A stretch of DNA of 42,865 bases from Rhodospirillaceae bacterium. Lineage in GTDB: Bacteria > Pseudomonadota > Gammaproteobacteria > Steroidobacterales > Rariloculaceae. The notes under the pieces were generated by a model. It was not told where the DNA came from, searched no databases, and saw only the letters and a program-made list of their open reading frames with translations. The stretch lies in contig JAHEEM010000005.1 of assembly GCA_024640695.1 (NCBI GenBank), positions 1-42,865 of the forward strand. Reading direction: 5' to 3'. A program made the position numbers and the translations under genes. This document shows, piece by piece, positions 17,592 through 28,304 of this stretch. Positions within the stretch are counted from its first letter, which is position 1. The number at the start of each line of letters is the position of its first letter.

Positions 17592-18676
17592 GCAGCGTTC
17601 TCAAGAGGTCGAGCTCGAACGAAGACGCCGGCCTCACGCCCGACAAGAAACAGCCCGATAGCGGCAAGCACAGCGTGCACCCACCAGAGCCCTAACCAAG
17701 CGGGCACTTGCTCGCGCTCCACCCAGACCCGCGCGATCGCGAGCGTATTGGCGTAAGTGATGTAGATCAACATACCGACGCCCAGGCGCCCGTAGCGGCC
17801 CTCGCGCGGCCGCGATCGGCTTAGAGGCACGGCGAGCAACATTAACGCAAACATAGACACAGGCGCAGAAATCCGGGCCTGAAGCTCCGCTCGGTCGAGG
17901 GGATCGTTGGATCCCAGCAGCTCCGCGCTCGTCTTGAGCTCGACGGGAATCTCGGCTTCCTCTTCGTCATCGCGGTCTACCGGGATTCCATGCTCGCCGA
18001 ATTCAACAAGCCGGAAGGCGCGATCGCCGGGATTGCCCTCGTAGCGCCTGCCGTTGAAGAATACGAAAGATAGCGCACCGTCCACTGGATCCTGGACGCG
18101 TCGGCCTCTCTCGGCCAAGATGACGACTAGCTGATCCTGCTCCTCGTGCTCGACGAATACATCGCGAATCTCGGTGCCCACAACCTCGCGGGCATAGATG
18201 ACGGTATCGCCGGAATCGGGTGTGGTGAATTTCCCGGCCTCCAGGATCCCAAGCTCCAGTTCCTCTTGCGCCTGAGCTTGGATCGATTCGATCTGGCGCG
18301 CCGCATCAGGGGAGCGCACCAACGCAAGATACGAGATACCGATCGCGAGCAGCGTCGTCAACACGGCGATAGGCCCTAGCAGCCTCAACGGTCCCACGCC
18401 GCAGGCCGCAAGCGCAGCCATCTCCGAATCTCGATTCAGGCGGGCGAGCGCGAGCATGATGCCTAGAAATAAGCCGATTGGCGTCAGCACGGTAACGAAG
18501 CTCATCGACGTAAGACCGAGAATCGCGAACACCGCATCCTTCGGCAGCAGGTCCGCTGCAGCGTCGTCGAGAATCTCGGCGAGCTGGTTCGTCATGAGTA
18601 TGACGAACAAGACCAGCGTCACGACGAGCCAGGCACCAAAAGTCTCGCGAAATACGTAGCGACTGATGAGATTCAT
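17588..18676 (-). CDS. lptF: LPS export permease LptF
   Basis: MNLISRYVFRETFGAWLVVTLVLFVILMTNQLAEILDDAA...LMLLAVPLSRSRPREGRYGRLGVGMLIY. Start trimmed from ORF-track 18724 to ATG 18676. Confidence 0.93.
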   Translation of the reverse strand: MNLISRYVFRETFGAWLVVTLVLFVILMTNQLAEILDDAAADLLPKDAVFAILGLTSMSFVTVLTPIGLFLGIMLALARLNRDSEMAALAACGVGPLRLLGPIAVLTTLLAIGISYLALVRSPDAARQIESIQAQAQEELELGILEAGKFTTPDSGDTVIYAREVVGTEIRDVFVEHEEQDQLVVILAERGRRVQDPVDGALSFVFFNGRRYEGNPGDRAFRLVEFGEHGIPVDRDDEEEAEIPVELKTSAELLGSNDPLDRAELQARISAPVSMFALMLLAVPLSRSRPREGRYGRLGVGMLIYITYANTLAIARVWVEREQVPAWLGLWWVHAVLAAIGLFLVGREAGVFVRARPLENAA

Positions 18677-19032
18677 CGGCTTTGTGTCTCGACCACCTCG
18701 GAGAAGAACAAACCGCAGCACCAAACTGCCAATTCAGATTGACGCTGCGGGTCGCACACAGACGTCTCGGGCCTAAGCCCCTGCCCACACGTAGCTTGCC
18801 GCGAATGAGCCCCATTCCATGCTGCGCAAAGTCTTCGACTGCCGCGCGTGCCGTAAGCTCCAGCAACACAGCGGCCAATCGCTGCGACGCGCTCTGGTTG
18901 CGGGCCTAGGGAAACGACGAAGCGACGCATCGGTTGGCTCTCAGAGAGGTTCTAGCGGGCGGAGCTTATCGAGTACACTAAACCGCTTTACTCGGCACGG
19001 CTAATACACGATACCACAAGCGACTCCAAGGT

Positions 19033-19060
19033 CAGCGGGGGCCGTTGTGGCCCGCCGCTG
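19033..19060 (+). other. Strong hairpin in the pepA 5' leader
   Basis: CAGCGG-GGGCC-gttgt-GGCCC-(G bulge)-CCGCTG, 41 nt upstream of the pepA ATG, with no U-tract. Confidence 0.6.
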
Positions 19061-19101
19061 CACGACGTCATGTGCCGCAGAAGTTTGAGAGGAGAACGAA
19101 G

Positions 19102-20583
19102 ATGGAATTTCCGGTCAAGACGGGCGCGCCGGGACGGCAAAAGACGGCTTGTGCCGTCGTTCCGATATTCGAAGGTAAGGCGCTCACTGGCCCGGCCCGC
19201 GAGATCGACGTCGTCAGCGGCGGATTGCTAAAGAAACTCATCAGGTCGGGAGACGCCTCGGCCGAGGTTGGTCGTTGTCTTATGGTTCCGCAGCTCGGCG
19301 GCTCGGGGCCGAGCAGAGCCCTGCTCGTGGGCTGCGGCAAGGCGGGCGAGTTTAGCGCCAAGCGATATAAGCAGGCCTTGACCGCGGCGGCGCAAACCTT
19401 GAAACGCGCTGGCATCGCCGAAGCGACCTCCTACCTACCTGCCGCGGCACCTCAGGCGCTCGGGCCCTATTACATCGCGCGGCTGGCAGTAGAGACCACG
19501 AGCGGAGTCTTTTATCAGTTCGACGAGCTGAAGTCCCGAGCCGCCGCCAAACCCAAACTAGCCAAGCTCGCGATAGGGCTTACCGACAAGGCCGCTGTGA
19601 GTGAAGCCCGCAGGGGAATCACCCACGGTAAAGCCATCGCAGCGGGTATGTCGCTCGCCAAAGATCTGGGTAACCGGCCACCCAATGTCTGCACACCGTC
19701 GCACCTGGCTCAGCATGCCCGGGCTCTCGCCAAGCGCTACAAAAATCTTCGCGCAGAAGTACTCGACGAACGCGACATGAAGCGGCTCAAGATGGGCGCC
19801 CTGTTGTCCGTTACGCAGGGAGCACGCGAGCCGGCGCGTCTCATCGTGCTCCACTATCAAGGCACGAGCCCGAAACAGGCGCCGGTCGCGTTGTGCGGCA
19901 AAGGAGTTACTTTCGATACCGGCGGCATTTCACTCAAGCCGCCGCCAAAGATGGACGAAATGAAGTTCGATATGTGCGGCGCCGCCGGTGTCCTAGGCGT
20001 CATGGCTGCGCTTGGCGAACTACAGCCTGCAATCAACGTAGTTGCCGTAGTGCCAGCATGCGAGAACATGCCCTCGGGCGAGGCCACCCGCCCCGGCGAT
20101 ATCGTCCGAACGATGTCCGGGCAGACGGTTGAGATCCTGAACACCGATGCGGAAGGCCGCCTCATTCTGTGTGACGCAATGACCTATGCACTGCAACATA
20201 AGCCACGTTACCTCATCGATGTTGCTACGCTGACGGGTGCTTGCGTCATAGCCATTGGAAATGTGTATACAGGGCTGTTCAGCGATCATGACGAACTCGC
20301 GGAAGCCCTGCTCGCCGCGGGAAGCCGATCTCTCGATCCAGCCTGGCGACTTCCGGTAGACGAAGAGTACGGCGACTCACTGAAGAGCAATTTCGCCGAT
20401 TTCGCGAACGCCGGCAGTCGCGAAGGTGGCGCAAGCATCGCGGCAAACTTCCTATCGCGGTTCGTGGAGGGGACTCCGTGGGCACATCTCGACATCGCTG
20501 GCGTGGCATGGAAAGCGAACGCGGACAAAGGCGCAACCGGGCGCGTCGTTCCTCTGCTTACCGATTTTTTACTCAGCCTCTGA
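19102..20583 (+). CDS. pepA: Leucyl aminopeptidase PepA
   Basis: GKGVTFDTGGISLKPPPKMDEMKFDMCGAAGV...NTDAEGRLILCDA...FLSRFVEGTPWAHLDIAG; ATG 19102 preceded by GAGAGGAG. Confidence 0.97.
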   Translation: MEFPVKTGAPGRQKTACAVVPIFEGKALTGPAREIDVVSGGLLKKLIRSGDASAEVGRCLMVPQLGGSGPSRALLVGCGKAGEFSAKRYKQALTAAAQTLKRAGIAEATSYLPAAAPQALGPYYIARLAVETTSGVFYQFDELKSRAAAKPKLAKLAIGLTDKAAVSEARRGITHGKAIAAGMSLAKDLGNRPPNVCTPSHLAQHARALAKRYKNLRAEVLDERDMKRLKMGALLSVTQGAREPARLIVLHYQGTSPKQAPVALCGKGVTFDTGGISLKPPPKMDEMKFDMCGAAGVLGVMAALGELQPAINVVAVVPACENMPSGEATRPGDIVRTMSGQTVEILNTDAEGRLILCDAMTYALQHKPRYLIDVATLTGACVIAIGNVYTGLFSDHDELAEALLAAGSRSLDPAWRLPVDEEYGDSLKSNFADFANAGSREGGASIAANFLSRFVEGTPWAHLDIAGVAWKANADKGATGRVVPLLTDFLLSL

Positions 20584-20602
20584 TCTGGTGGACGACGATC
20601 GG

Positions 20603-21061
20603 GTGACGCAGGTCGATTTCTACATTCTTCCGGACAACTCGGACGAGTCCCGGCTGAATCTGGCCTGTCGACTCGCCGATAAAGCGGTGCAGCGCAAGCT
20701 TGGCGTGTTCCTGCTCGCCGAAACGGAAACTGATGCGCGTAGGCTCGACGAGCTGCTCTGGACCTTCTCGCAGAATAGCTTCTTGCCGCATCGGTACGCG
20801 TGGGACCTGGCTGCCGCTCCGGCAGAGGAACCCATTATAATAGGCTGCCGCGAGCGGGCTGGTCCCGAAACGATCGACGACGCTGCCGGAGCGGCGTGGG
20901 ACCTCATGATCAACCTTGCTAACGAAGTGCCCGCAACCTTCGGGCGCTATGAGCGCCTCGCAGAGGTCGTTGATGCCGAGCCGACGCGCCGCGACAGCGG
21001 CCGCACCCGCTACCGGTACTATCGCGACCGGGGATACGAGCTAAAGACCCATCAACTCTGA
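20603..21061 (+). CDS. holC: DNA polymerase III subunit chi HolC
   Basis: VTQVDFYILPDNSDESRLNLACRLADKAVQRKLGVFLLAETETDARRLDELLWTFSQNSFLPH; GTG start at 20603 (or 20588); between pepA and valS as expected. Confidence 0.92.
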   Translation: MTQVDFYILPDNSDESRLNLACRLADKAVQRKLGVFLLAETETDARRLDELLWTFSQNSFLPHRYAWDLAAAPAEEPIIIGCRERAGPETIDDAAGAAWDLMINLANEVPATFGRYERLAEVVDAEPTRRDSGRTRYRYYRDRGYELKTHQL

Positions 21062-21068
21062 GCGCCAA

Positions 21069-21371
21069 ATGACCGAACAAACGCCAGCGCAGACGGCTAT
21101 TCCGGTTCTTACCGACGTCGTCACAGACAAGGATGCGACAGGACTCAGCGAGGCCACGCCGCACGTAGACAATGCGTCACTTATCGCCGAGCTTCAGACG
21201 CAGATCGCGGCCAGTGCCTTTGCCTTGACGGAGCAAGTATTGCATACGGCACTTACTGAAATGGAAGCCACACTGTTCGAGAAGGTATCGAAAAGACTGC
21301 GCCAGGAATTACCCGAGCTCATCGATCGCATTCTGAGAGAGCATCTCGACTACGACTCCAAGGACTCTTGA
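21069..21371 (+). CDS. Hypothetical protein between holC and valS
   Basis: 100-aa ORF in the same operon, acidic N-terminus and helical C-terminus; spaced 7 bp from holC and 3 bp from valS. Confidence 0.75.
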   Translation: MTEQTPAQTAIPVLTDVVTDKDATGLSEATPHVDNASLIAELQTQIAASAFALTEQVLHTALTEMEATLFEKVSKRLRQELPELIDRILREHLDYDSKDS

Positions 21372-21374
21372 GCT

Positions 21375-24119
21375 ATGGCTGGCGTATACCAACCGCAGGA
21401 CTTGGAAACCAGGCATTACGAGCGCTGGGAGAAGGCCGGCTATTTCGCTCCGACCGGAACAGGCGCGCCCTACGCCATCGTCATCCCTCCGCCAAACGTG
21501 ACCGGCACGCTGCACATGGGCCACGCGTTTCAGGACACCATCATGGACGCGCTGACTCGGTATCACCGCATGCGCGGGCGGAATACCCTCTGGCAACCTG
21601 GCACTGATCACGCAGGTATTGCCACGCAGATGGTTGTCGAACGGCTGCTGAGCGCAGAAGGCAAGACGAAGCACGATCTGGGTCGCGAAGCCTTCGTCGA
21701 ACGCGTTTGGGACTGGAAGGAACACTCGGGCGGACGCATTACGCAGCAGCTTCGGCGGCTAGGCACATCTGTAGATTGGTCACGAGAACGGTTTACGATG
21801 GACCCCGATCTGTCGCATGCCGTCACCGAGGTATTCGTGCGCCTGCACGATGAGGGCTTGATCTATCGCGGCAAGCGCCTCGTTAACTGGGACCCCGTCC
21901 TGCATACGGCGCTGTCGGATCTGGAGGTCCTCGCTCAAGAGGAGCGCGGCAAAATGTGGCGGTTCCGCTATCCGCTCGTGGTCGGCGAGGGTTATCTCGT
22001 CGTAGCCACGACGCGCCCGGAGACGATGCTCGGAGACACGGCCGTGGCCGTCCACCCGGAAGACGCGCGCTATAAGCACTTGATCGGGCAGTCGGTGCGG
22101 CTGCCACTCGCCGAGCGCGATATTCCGATCATTGCCGATGATTACGTCGATCCCGAGTTCGGCACGGGCTGCGTGAAAATCACGCCCGCGCACGACTTCA
22201 ACGACTATGAGGTCGGCCGCCGTCACGCCCTGCCGATGATCAATATCTTCGACGCCGACGCACGTCTCAATGACGCGGTACCACATCTCTATCAGGGTCT
22301 CGATCGATTCGATGCGCGCAAGCGTGTCGTCGCAGACTTGGAACGAGCCGGCCTGCTCGACGGTATCGACGACCATACGCTCATGGTGCCGCGCGGCGAC
22401 CGCAGCGGCGCCGTCGTCGAACCGCTGTTGACCGATCAGTGGTACGTGCGCGTAAAGCCGTTGGCAGAACCCGCCATTGCCGCGGTCGAAAATGGCTCGA
22501 TCCGCTTCGTGCCGGAGAATTGGTCGAAAACTTATTTCGATTGGATGCGCAACATCGAAGATTGGTGCATCTCTCGTCAGCTATGGTGGGGCCACCAAAT
22601 CCCGGCCTGGCACGACGAGTCCGGCAACATATATGTCGGCCGCAGTGAGGCTGAGGTCAGAGCCAAGCACGGGTTCGACCCGGGGTTCACGCTGCGTCGA
22701 GACGAGGATGTTCTAGATACCTGGTTCTCCTCCGCGCTCTGGCCGTTCTCGACGCTGGGCTGGCCGGATGAGACGCCGGAGCTCACAACGTTCTATCCCA
22801 CGTCAGTGCTCGTTACCGGCTTCGACATCATCTTCTTTTGGGTGGCACGAATGATCATGATGGGCTTGAAATTCATGAACGACGTTCCTTTCCACGAGGT
22901 TTACATTCACGGCCTGGTGCGCGACCACGAAGGCCAAAAGATGTCGAAGAGCAAGGGAAACATTCTCGACCCGATCGACCTCATCGACGGAGTCGACCTA
23001 CAGACGCTGTTGCTGAAGCGCACCGAAGGCATGATGCAGCCGCATCTGAAAACCAAGGTCGAGGCCGCGACGCGGCGTGAGTTTCCTGACGGTATTCCAG
23101 CTTTCGGCGCCGACGCGCTGCGCATGACTTTTGCGTCCCTGGCGACGACGGGCCGTGACATCAATCTCGATCTCGGGCGCGTCGAGGGATACCGTAATTT
23201 CTGCAACAAGCTCTGGAACGCTTCTCACTATGTATTCACGAATATCGATGCCCCGCTTGAGGAGGCTTGCGATTTAAGTATTGCAGATCGCTGGATCCGC
23301 TCGCGGCTCAAAGAAACGATCACCGTCGTCGAAAAGAGCTTCGTAGAGTATCGCCTCGATCTTGCGGCCCAAACGCTCTACGAGTTCACATGGCACGAGT
23401 TTTGCGACTGGTATCTCGAGCTGACCAAACCGGTACTGAACGACCCGGCCTCTGATCCGGCTACGCGAAGCGCTGCCCGCAAGACTCTCGCGGACGTGCT
23501 CGGCGCACTGCTGCGCCTGTTGCACCCACTGATGCCGTTCATAACTGAGGAGCTTTGGCTCGAGCTCTGCCAGAAGACGGCAACTCATAGCGAAACTGTC
23601 ATGCGCGAGTCGCTTCCCGATGCAAATGAGTTTGCAGCCGATTTGGACGCCAGTGAGGAGATCGCCTGGATTAAGGATGTCGTGATCGGCGTGCGGCAGA
23701 TCCGCGGGGAGATCAATATCAGCCCTGGCAAACGACTGCCGGTGGTGCTGGCCGATATCACTGCACGCGACCGCGACAGACTCGAACGACACCGCCGGCT
23801 ACTGCAATCGCTCGCGCGGCTCGAGCGGATCGACGTTCGCGGCAGCACCGCGGAGCCCGATGAAGTCGCAACAGCTCTAGTGCGTCAGTTTCGACTGCTC
23901 GTGCCGCTGGCCGGCATCATTGACCTCGATGCCGAGCGGGCCCGACTCGACAAGCAGCGTGAACGTCTCCGACAGGACCTCGGCAAAGCCGAGGCAAAAC
24001 TCGCAAACGAGCAGTTCGTTGCCAACGCCCCGCCGGCGGTCATCCAAAAAGAGCGCGACCGCGCCGCGGATCTGTCGGGCCAGATCAAATCTCTCGAGCA
24101 GCAGCTGAGCCGATTATAG
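21375..24119 (+). CDS. valS: Valyl-tRNA synthetase
   Basis: [16 protein letters not shown] (HIGH-type), [17 protein letters not shown] (KMSKS), C-terminal coiled-coil. Confidence 0.98.
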   Translation: MAGVYQPQDLETRHYERWEKAGYFAPTGTGAPYAIVIPPPNVTGTLHMGHAFQDTIMDALTRYHRMRGRNTLWQPGTDHAGIATQMVVERLLSAEGKTKHDLGREAFVERVWDWKEHSGGRITQQLRRLGTSVDWSRERFTMDPDLSHAVTEVFVRLHDEGLIYRGKRLVNWDPVLHTALSDLEVLAQEERGKMWRFRYPLVVGEGYLVVATTRPETMLGDTAVAVHPEDARYKHLIGQSVRLPLAERDIPIIADDYVDPEFGTGCVKITPAHDFNDYEVGRRHALPMINIFDADARLNDAVPHLYQGLDRFDARKRVVADLERAGLLDGIDDHTLMVPRGDRSGAVVEPLLTDQWYVRVKPLAEPAIAAVENGSIRFVPENWSKTYFDWMRNIEDWCISRQLWWGHQIPAWHDESGNIYVGRSEAEVRAKHGFDPGFTLRRDEDVLDTWFSSALWPFSTLGWPDETPELTTFYPTSVLVTGFDIIFFWVARMIMMGLKFMNDVPFHEVYIHGLVRDHEGQKMSKSKGNILDPIDLIDGVDLQTLLLKRTEGMMQPHLKTKVEAATRREFPDGIPAFGADALRMTFASLATTGRDINLDLGRVEGYRNFCNKLWNASHYVFTNIDAPLEEACDLSIADRWIRSRLKETITVVEKSFVEYRLDLAAQTLYEFTWHEFCDWYLELTKPVLNDPASDPATRSAARKTLADVLGALLRLLHPLMPFITEELWLELCQKTATHSETVMRESLPDANEFAADLDASEEIAWIKDVVIGVRQIRGEINISPGKRLPVVLADITARDRDRLERHRRLLQSLARLERIDVRGSTAEPDEVATALVRQFRLLVPLAGIIDLDAERARLDKQRERLRQDLGKAEAKLANEQFVANAPPAVIQKERDRAADLSGQIKSLEQQLSRL

Positions 24120-24234
24120 GGCATACGGCGGATGCCCCCGGCTACGCCGCGCCGCTGCTCCGAATCCCTGCAAGCTATGCGCACCGCATGGGCGCAGTAG
24201 CGCTATGCCCTGAAGAACCCGCCTTTCGCGCTAT

Positions 24235-24263
24235 GCCCACCGTCCGCTGGGTGGGGGCTTTCT
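24235..24263 (+). terminator. Possible valS terminator hairpin
   Basis: GCCCACC-gtccgct-GGGTGGGGGC followed by TTTCT; weak U-tract. Confidence 0.35.
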
Positions 24264-24332
24264 GCAGACTAGGTCACAATTAGCCGCTGGCGGGCTGTCC
24301 TCACGCGGTCATTTGCGCGAATATTCGTATCC

Positions 24333-25292
24333 ATGGCGACCACGACACTCAGACCGGCAGTTACCGGCCGCAGCGATCCCGTCGAGCTCATTCAGCCGGT
24401 ACTCGATGCGCTGAACAGTATTATCGTTGGCAAGCCCAACGAGCTCAGACTGAGCCTCGCGTGCCTGCTTTCCCGGGGCCATCTGCTGATCGAGGATCTC
24501 CCCGGCGTGGGCAAGACGACCCTCGCGCATGCGCTCGCGAAAGTGATGGGCCTCAGCTACCAGAGGGTACAGTTCACGAGCGACCTGCTACCGGCCGATG
24601 TAATCGGCGTCTCGATTTTCCGTAGAGACTCCGGACGCTTCGAATTCCACAAGGGGCCGATTTTCTCGCAGCTGCTGCTTGCCGATGAGATCAATCGCGC
24701 GACACCGAAAGCACAGAGCGCGCTGCTCGAGGCCATGGAGGAACGCCAGGTAACCGCTGATGGAACAACCTATGCACTGCCGGCACCGTTTTTTGTAGTG
24801 GCAACTCGTAATCCCGCGCAACAGATCGGCACGTTTCCATTGCCCGAATCGCAGCTCGACCGCTTCCTCATGCAGATTACGCTGGGCTACCCGGGCCCAG
24901 CCGAAGAACGCCAGCTGCTGGCCAACGGCGACCGGCGCGACCTCGTCGACAAATTACCAGCGCTGCTCAGTGTCGATACCCTGCTGATTCTGCAACAGGC
25001 AGTTGCGAAGATTCATCTCTCCGAAGCCCTCCTCGACTATGTTCAGGCGATCATCGCGCATACCCGCGAGTCCGGTGAATTCATGGAAGGCCTCTCACCC
25101 CGCGGCGCAATTGCGCTGATCAGGGCCTCGCAGGCCTGGGCTTTTATGGCTGGACACGACGGCGTGTACCCGGAAGATGTCCAGGCTGTGCTGCCCACGG
25201 TCGTGAGTCATCGTCTCGAGCCTGCCCAGGGACGAGAGACGACGCCGGCCGGGATCGGCGCAGCGATTCTTGATGCCGTCCCGGTGACGTGA
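24333..25292 (+). CDS. MoxR-family AAA+ ATPase
   Basis: LIEDLPGVGKTTLAHALAKVMGLSYQRVQFTSDLLPADVIG...KGPIFSQLLLADEINRATPKAQSALLEAMEERQVT. Confidence 0.95.
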   Translation: MATTTLRPAVTGRSDPVELIQPVLDALNSIIVGKPNELRLSLACLLSRGHLLIEDLPGVGKTTLAHALAKVMGLSYQRVQFTSDLLPADVIGVSIFRRDSGRFEFHKGPIFSQLLLADEINRATPKAQSALLEAMEERQVTADGTTYALPAPFFVVATRNPAQQIGTFPLPESQLDRFLMQITLGYPGPAEERQLLANGDRRDLVDKLPALLSVDTLLILQQAVAKIHLSEALLDYVQAIIAHTRESGEFMEGLSPRGAIALIRASQAWAFMAGHDGVYPEDVQAVLPTVVSHRLEPAQGRETTPAGIGAAILDAVPVT

Positions 25293-26299
25293 ACCCCAGG
25301 AAACTCGGGGGAAGGATCCGATCAGTGTTGGCTGCTCCAGGAAACTGGCTGCGATCGAGCGCGGCATCCTGGGCCGAGCGGCGTCAAGGCCGCGACGCGC
25401 TGAGCGTCACGCTAGAGAGACGGCGAGTCTATATCCTACCGAGCCGCTTCGGGCTCGCCTACGGCGTTACGATCTTCGCAATGCTGCTTGGCGCCCTAAA
25501 CTACGGCTCGAGTCTGGGATTCGCGTTGACCTTTCTGCTCGCGGGCCTTGGTATCGTGATCATGCGTCACTGCCACAACAACCTGCGTGGAACGCGAGTT
25601 CGTTTTCTCGCTGCGCCGCCGGTCTTCGCGGGCGACCCGGCGAAGTTCCGCTTCGCGCTGAGCAATGATGCGCCGGCGCCGCGCTACGAAATCGTGCTGC
25701 GCCATAACGACACAGAGACCATCTCCCAGGATCTGCCCCCGCGGCAGACGAAAACCTTCGCGCTGGTGGTCTCCACGAGCGAGCGTGGCCGTCTGCCGCT
25801 TGGCCGCTACATGATCACGACCCGGTTCCCAGGTAATCTGTGCCGGGCCTGGTCGTGGCTACATATGGATGCAAGCTGCATTGTCTATCCGCGGCCAGCG
25901 CCTCGGGGCCGGCCGCTACCCAGCGATATTGGGGGCGAAGGGATGCATGGTGGCCATGAACGCGGTGATGCAGATTTCATCGGCCTGGCGACGGCCACGC
26001 CCGGCGATCCGCCGCGGCGGATTGCATGGAAGGCCTTCGCTCGAAACGACAAGCTCATGGTCAAGCAGTTCTCCGCCGGCGAGCAGCAGGCTCGGGTCCT
26101 GGCCTGGGACAGCCTTCCGGGCATGGACACCGAGCAACGTTTATCACAGCTTTCCCGCTGGTGCCTCGAGGCAGCCGAGCAAGATCTAGCTATCGGCCTG
26201 TCGCTGCCGAACAAGCTAGTCCCCGTCGGGCGAGGCCAGAAGCATCTCAACGAGTGCCTGCAAGCCCTCGCTCTCTTCGAAGAGACGGCGCGAACATGA
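25289..26299 (+). CDS. DUF58 domain protein
   Basis: Follows moxR with 4-bp overlap; GGEGMHGGHERGDADFIGLATATPGDPPRRIAWKAFARNDKLMVKQFSAGE is DUF58-like. Confidence 0.9.
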   Translation: MNPRKLGGRIRSVLAAPGNWLRSSAASWAERRQGRDALSVTLERRRVYILPSRFGLAYGVTIFAMLLGALNYGSSLGFALTFLLAGLGIVIMRHCHNNLRGTRVRFLAAPPVFAGDPAKFRFALSNDAPAPRYEIVLRHNDTETISQDLPPRQTKTFALVVSTSERGRLPLGRYMITTRFPGNLCRAWSWLHMDASCIVYPRPAPRGRPLPSDIGGEGMHGGHERGDADFIGLATATPGDPPRRIAWKAFARNDKLMVKQFSAGEQQARVLAWDSLPGMDTEQRLSQLSRWCLEAAEQDLAIGLSLPNKLVPVGRGQKHLNECLQALALFEETART

Positions 26300-28296
26300 C
26301 GCGCGCCAGAGCACCCGCTGCTGACAATTCCCCTGACCGCCTGCTGTGGACGGCCGGGATTGCCGCAGGCGCCAGCCTGCCGCATTGGCTGAGTCTGCCG
26401 ATATGGGTACCCGGGCTACTGTGCTTCAGCATTGCCTGGCGCCTCGGCGGCGCAAGGTTCGGCTGGCCGCTACCGAACATGCTGGCGCGCATCGCACTGG
26501 CGTTACTGAGCTTCGTAGCTGTGCTTGGGCAGTACCACACAATCAACGGGCTCGAGGCGGGCACGGCACTGCTCATCGTAATGGTCGCGCTCAAATTCCT
26601 GGAATCACGCACCGCACGCGACCAGCTCGTGCTCGTCATCATCGCTTATTTCCTGCTATTCGCAGGCCTGCTCGTCGATCCCGGCCTTTTCATGCTGGCT
26701 TACATGCTCGGCTTCGTCTGGTTTACCACGATCGGTCTGCTGCAGCTCGGCCGCCCCGCCCCTCTGCTGCCCAACGCAGAGACCGCCAAGCAGGCCGGCC
26801 GATTGCTGCTACAGGCAATGCCAATCATGCTGATTTTGTTCGTGCTGTTTCCACGCCTGCCAGGGCCTCTATGGGGAGTTCCGGGAGCCGATACCCGCGG
26901 TCGAAGCGGGCTGTCCGACACGATGAGCCCGGGAGACATCACAGAGTTGGGCTTATCGGAGGATGTGGCATTTCGAGTGGAGTTCCACGACCGGCCGCCC
27001 GGTCCGGATCGCTTGTACTGGCGAGGCCCCGTGCTCAGCGTCTTCAATGGCCGAACTTGGTCGACGGACGGCCCCGGCATGCGGCCCGGCATGGTCGATA
27101 CCCTCGAGCTCAGCGGTGAACCGATCGACTATCGCGTCATGCTCGAGCCGCATGATCGGCGCTGGGTGTTTGCACTGGATATGCCGGTTAAGTGGAGCGA
27201 AGACCTGGATATTCGCATGGAGAACCACTATCAGCTCGTGCGCACCCGCAGGCCGATCCGCTCACGCTTCGACTACGAGGTCACATCCTACCCGGGCTAC
27301 CGCACCCTCGAAGGGCTGAACGAACGAACGCGCGAGTATTATCTGCGACTCCCGGCGGAGGGCAACCCGCAGAGCCGCGCCATGGCACAGCAGTGGCGTA
27401 ATGAGAGCTCGAACGAGCGAGAGATTATTGCCAAGGCCTTGAGCATCTTTCGTGCTGAGCAGTTCTTCTATACGTTGACGCCGCCTCCCTTGGGCGCCAA
27501 CACTGCGGACGATTTTCTATTTCAAACGCGGGAAGGGTTCTGCGAGCATTACTCCTCGGCTTTTACGATTCTCATGCGCGCCGCGGGCATACCCGCGCGC
27601 GTCGTGACGGGCTACCAAGGCGGCGAGATCAATCCACTCGGCGAGTACTACATCATCTACCAGTCCAACGCCCATGCTTGGACTGAAGTCTGGCTCGAAG
27701 ACGAAGGCTGGGTTCGCGTCGACCCAACGGCGGCCGTTGCGCCGGACCGCATCAGCTCAGGACTGTCGGGCCGTTCGCTGGCCGGCGAGCAAGCCCGCCG
27801 CGGCGCCCTGCAAGGCCTGCCCTGGATACGCCAGGCAATACTCGCGTGGGACGCGGCACAGACATACTGGAATGCCTGGGTAATCGGTTACGGCCCGGAG
27901 CTGCAGCGCGCCCTGCTCGAGGCGCTCGGCATCTCTCGGCCGCACTGGTCGAAGCTCGTGGCCCTGGCTGCAGGTGCCGTTCTGCTCGTATCTGTGCTGC
28001 TAACGGTTTATCTGAGCTGGTCGTTTCGCCAAAAGCGCGAGCGAGATCGCGCGGTCGCCTTGTTCGAGCGCTTTTGCCGCACCCTCGAGCGCGCTCGAGT
28101 CCCGCCGCGTCGCACGGGCGAAGGACCGCTCGACTATGGCAACCGAGCCGCGACAGCGCTGCCGATGCAGGCCGGTCAGATTCAGGCGATTACGCGTGCG
28201 TATCTCAAGTCACGCTATGAACCGAATACCGGGGACTCCGAGGTCGAGGAGCTGCAACGCCTGATCCGCGGGTTCAAGCCCGTCGGCACGCATTGA
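26296..28296 (+). CDS. TgpA-like membrane transglutaminase (DUF3488 + transglutaminase-like)
   Basis: Multiple N-terminal TM helices, then REGFCEHYSSAFTILMRAAGIPARVVTGYQGGEINPLGEYYIIYQSNAHAWTEVWLEDEGWVRVDPTAAVAP (Cys-His-Asp triad). Start at ATG 26296 with 4-bp overlap with DUF58. Confidence 0.94.
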   Translation: MTRARAPAADNSPDRLLWTAGIAAGASLPHWLSLPIWVPGLLCFSIAWRLGGARFGWPLPNMLARIALALLSFVAVLGQYHTINGLEAGTALLIVMVALKFLESRTARDQLVLVIIAYFLLFAGLLVDPGLFMLAYMLGFVWFTTIGLLQLGRPAPLLPNAETAKQAGRLLLQAMPIMLILFVLFPRLPGPLWGVPGADTRGRSGLSDTMSPGDITELGLSEDVAFRVEFHDRPPGPDRLYWRGPVLSVFNGRTWSTDGPGMRPGMVDTLELSGEPIDYRVMLEPHDRRWVFALDMPVKWSEDLDIRMENHYQLVRTRRPIRSRFDYEVTSYPGYRTLEGLNERTREYYLRLPAEGNPQSRAMAQQWRNESSNEREIIAKALSIFRAEQFFYTLTPPPLGANTADDFLFQTREGFCEHYSSAFTILMRAAGIPARVVTGYQGGEINPLGEYYIIYQSNAHAWTEVWLEDEGWVRVDPTAAVAPDRISSGLSGRSLAGEQARRGALQGLPWIRQAILAWDAAQTYWNAWVIGYGPELQRALLEALGISRPHWSKLVALAAGAVLLVSVLLTVYLSWSFRQKRERDRAVALFERFCRTLERARVPPRRTGEGPLDYGNRAATALPMQAGQIQAITRAYLKSRYEPNTGDSEVEELQRLIRGFKPVGTH

Positions 28297-28304
28297 GCCG
28301 ATCT

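Noticed and set aside
21780-22376. 198-aa ORF antisense to valS
   Set aside because: Shadow ORF within conserved valS.
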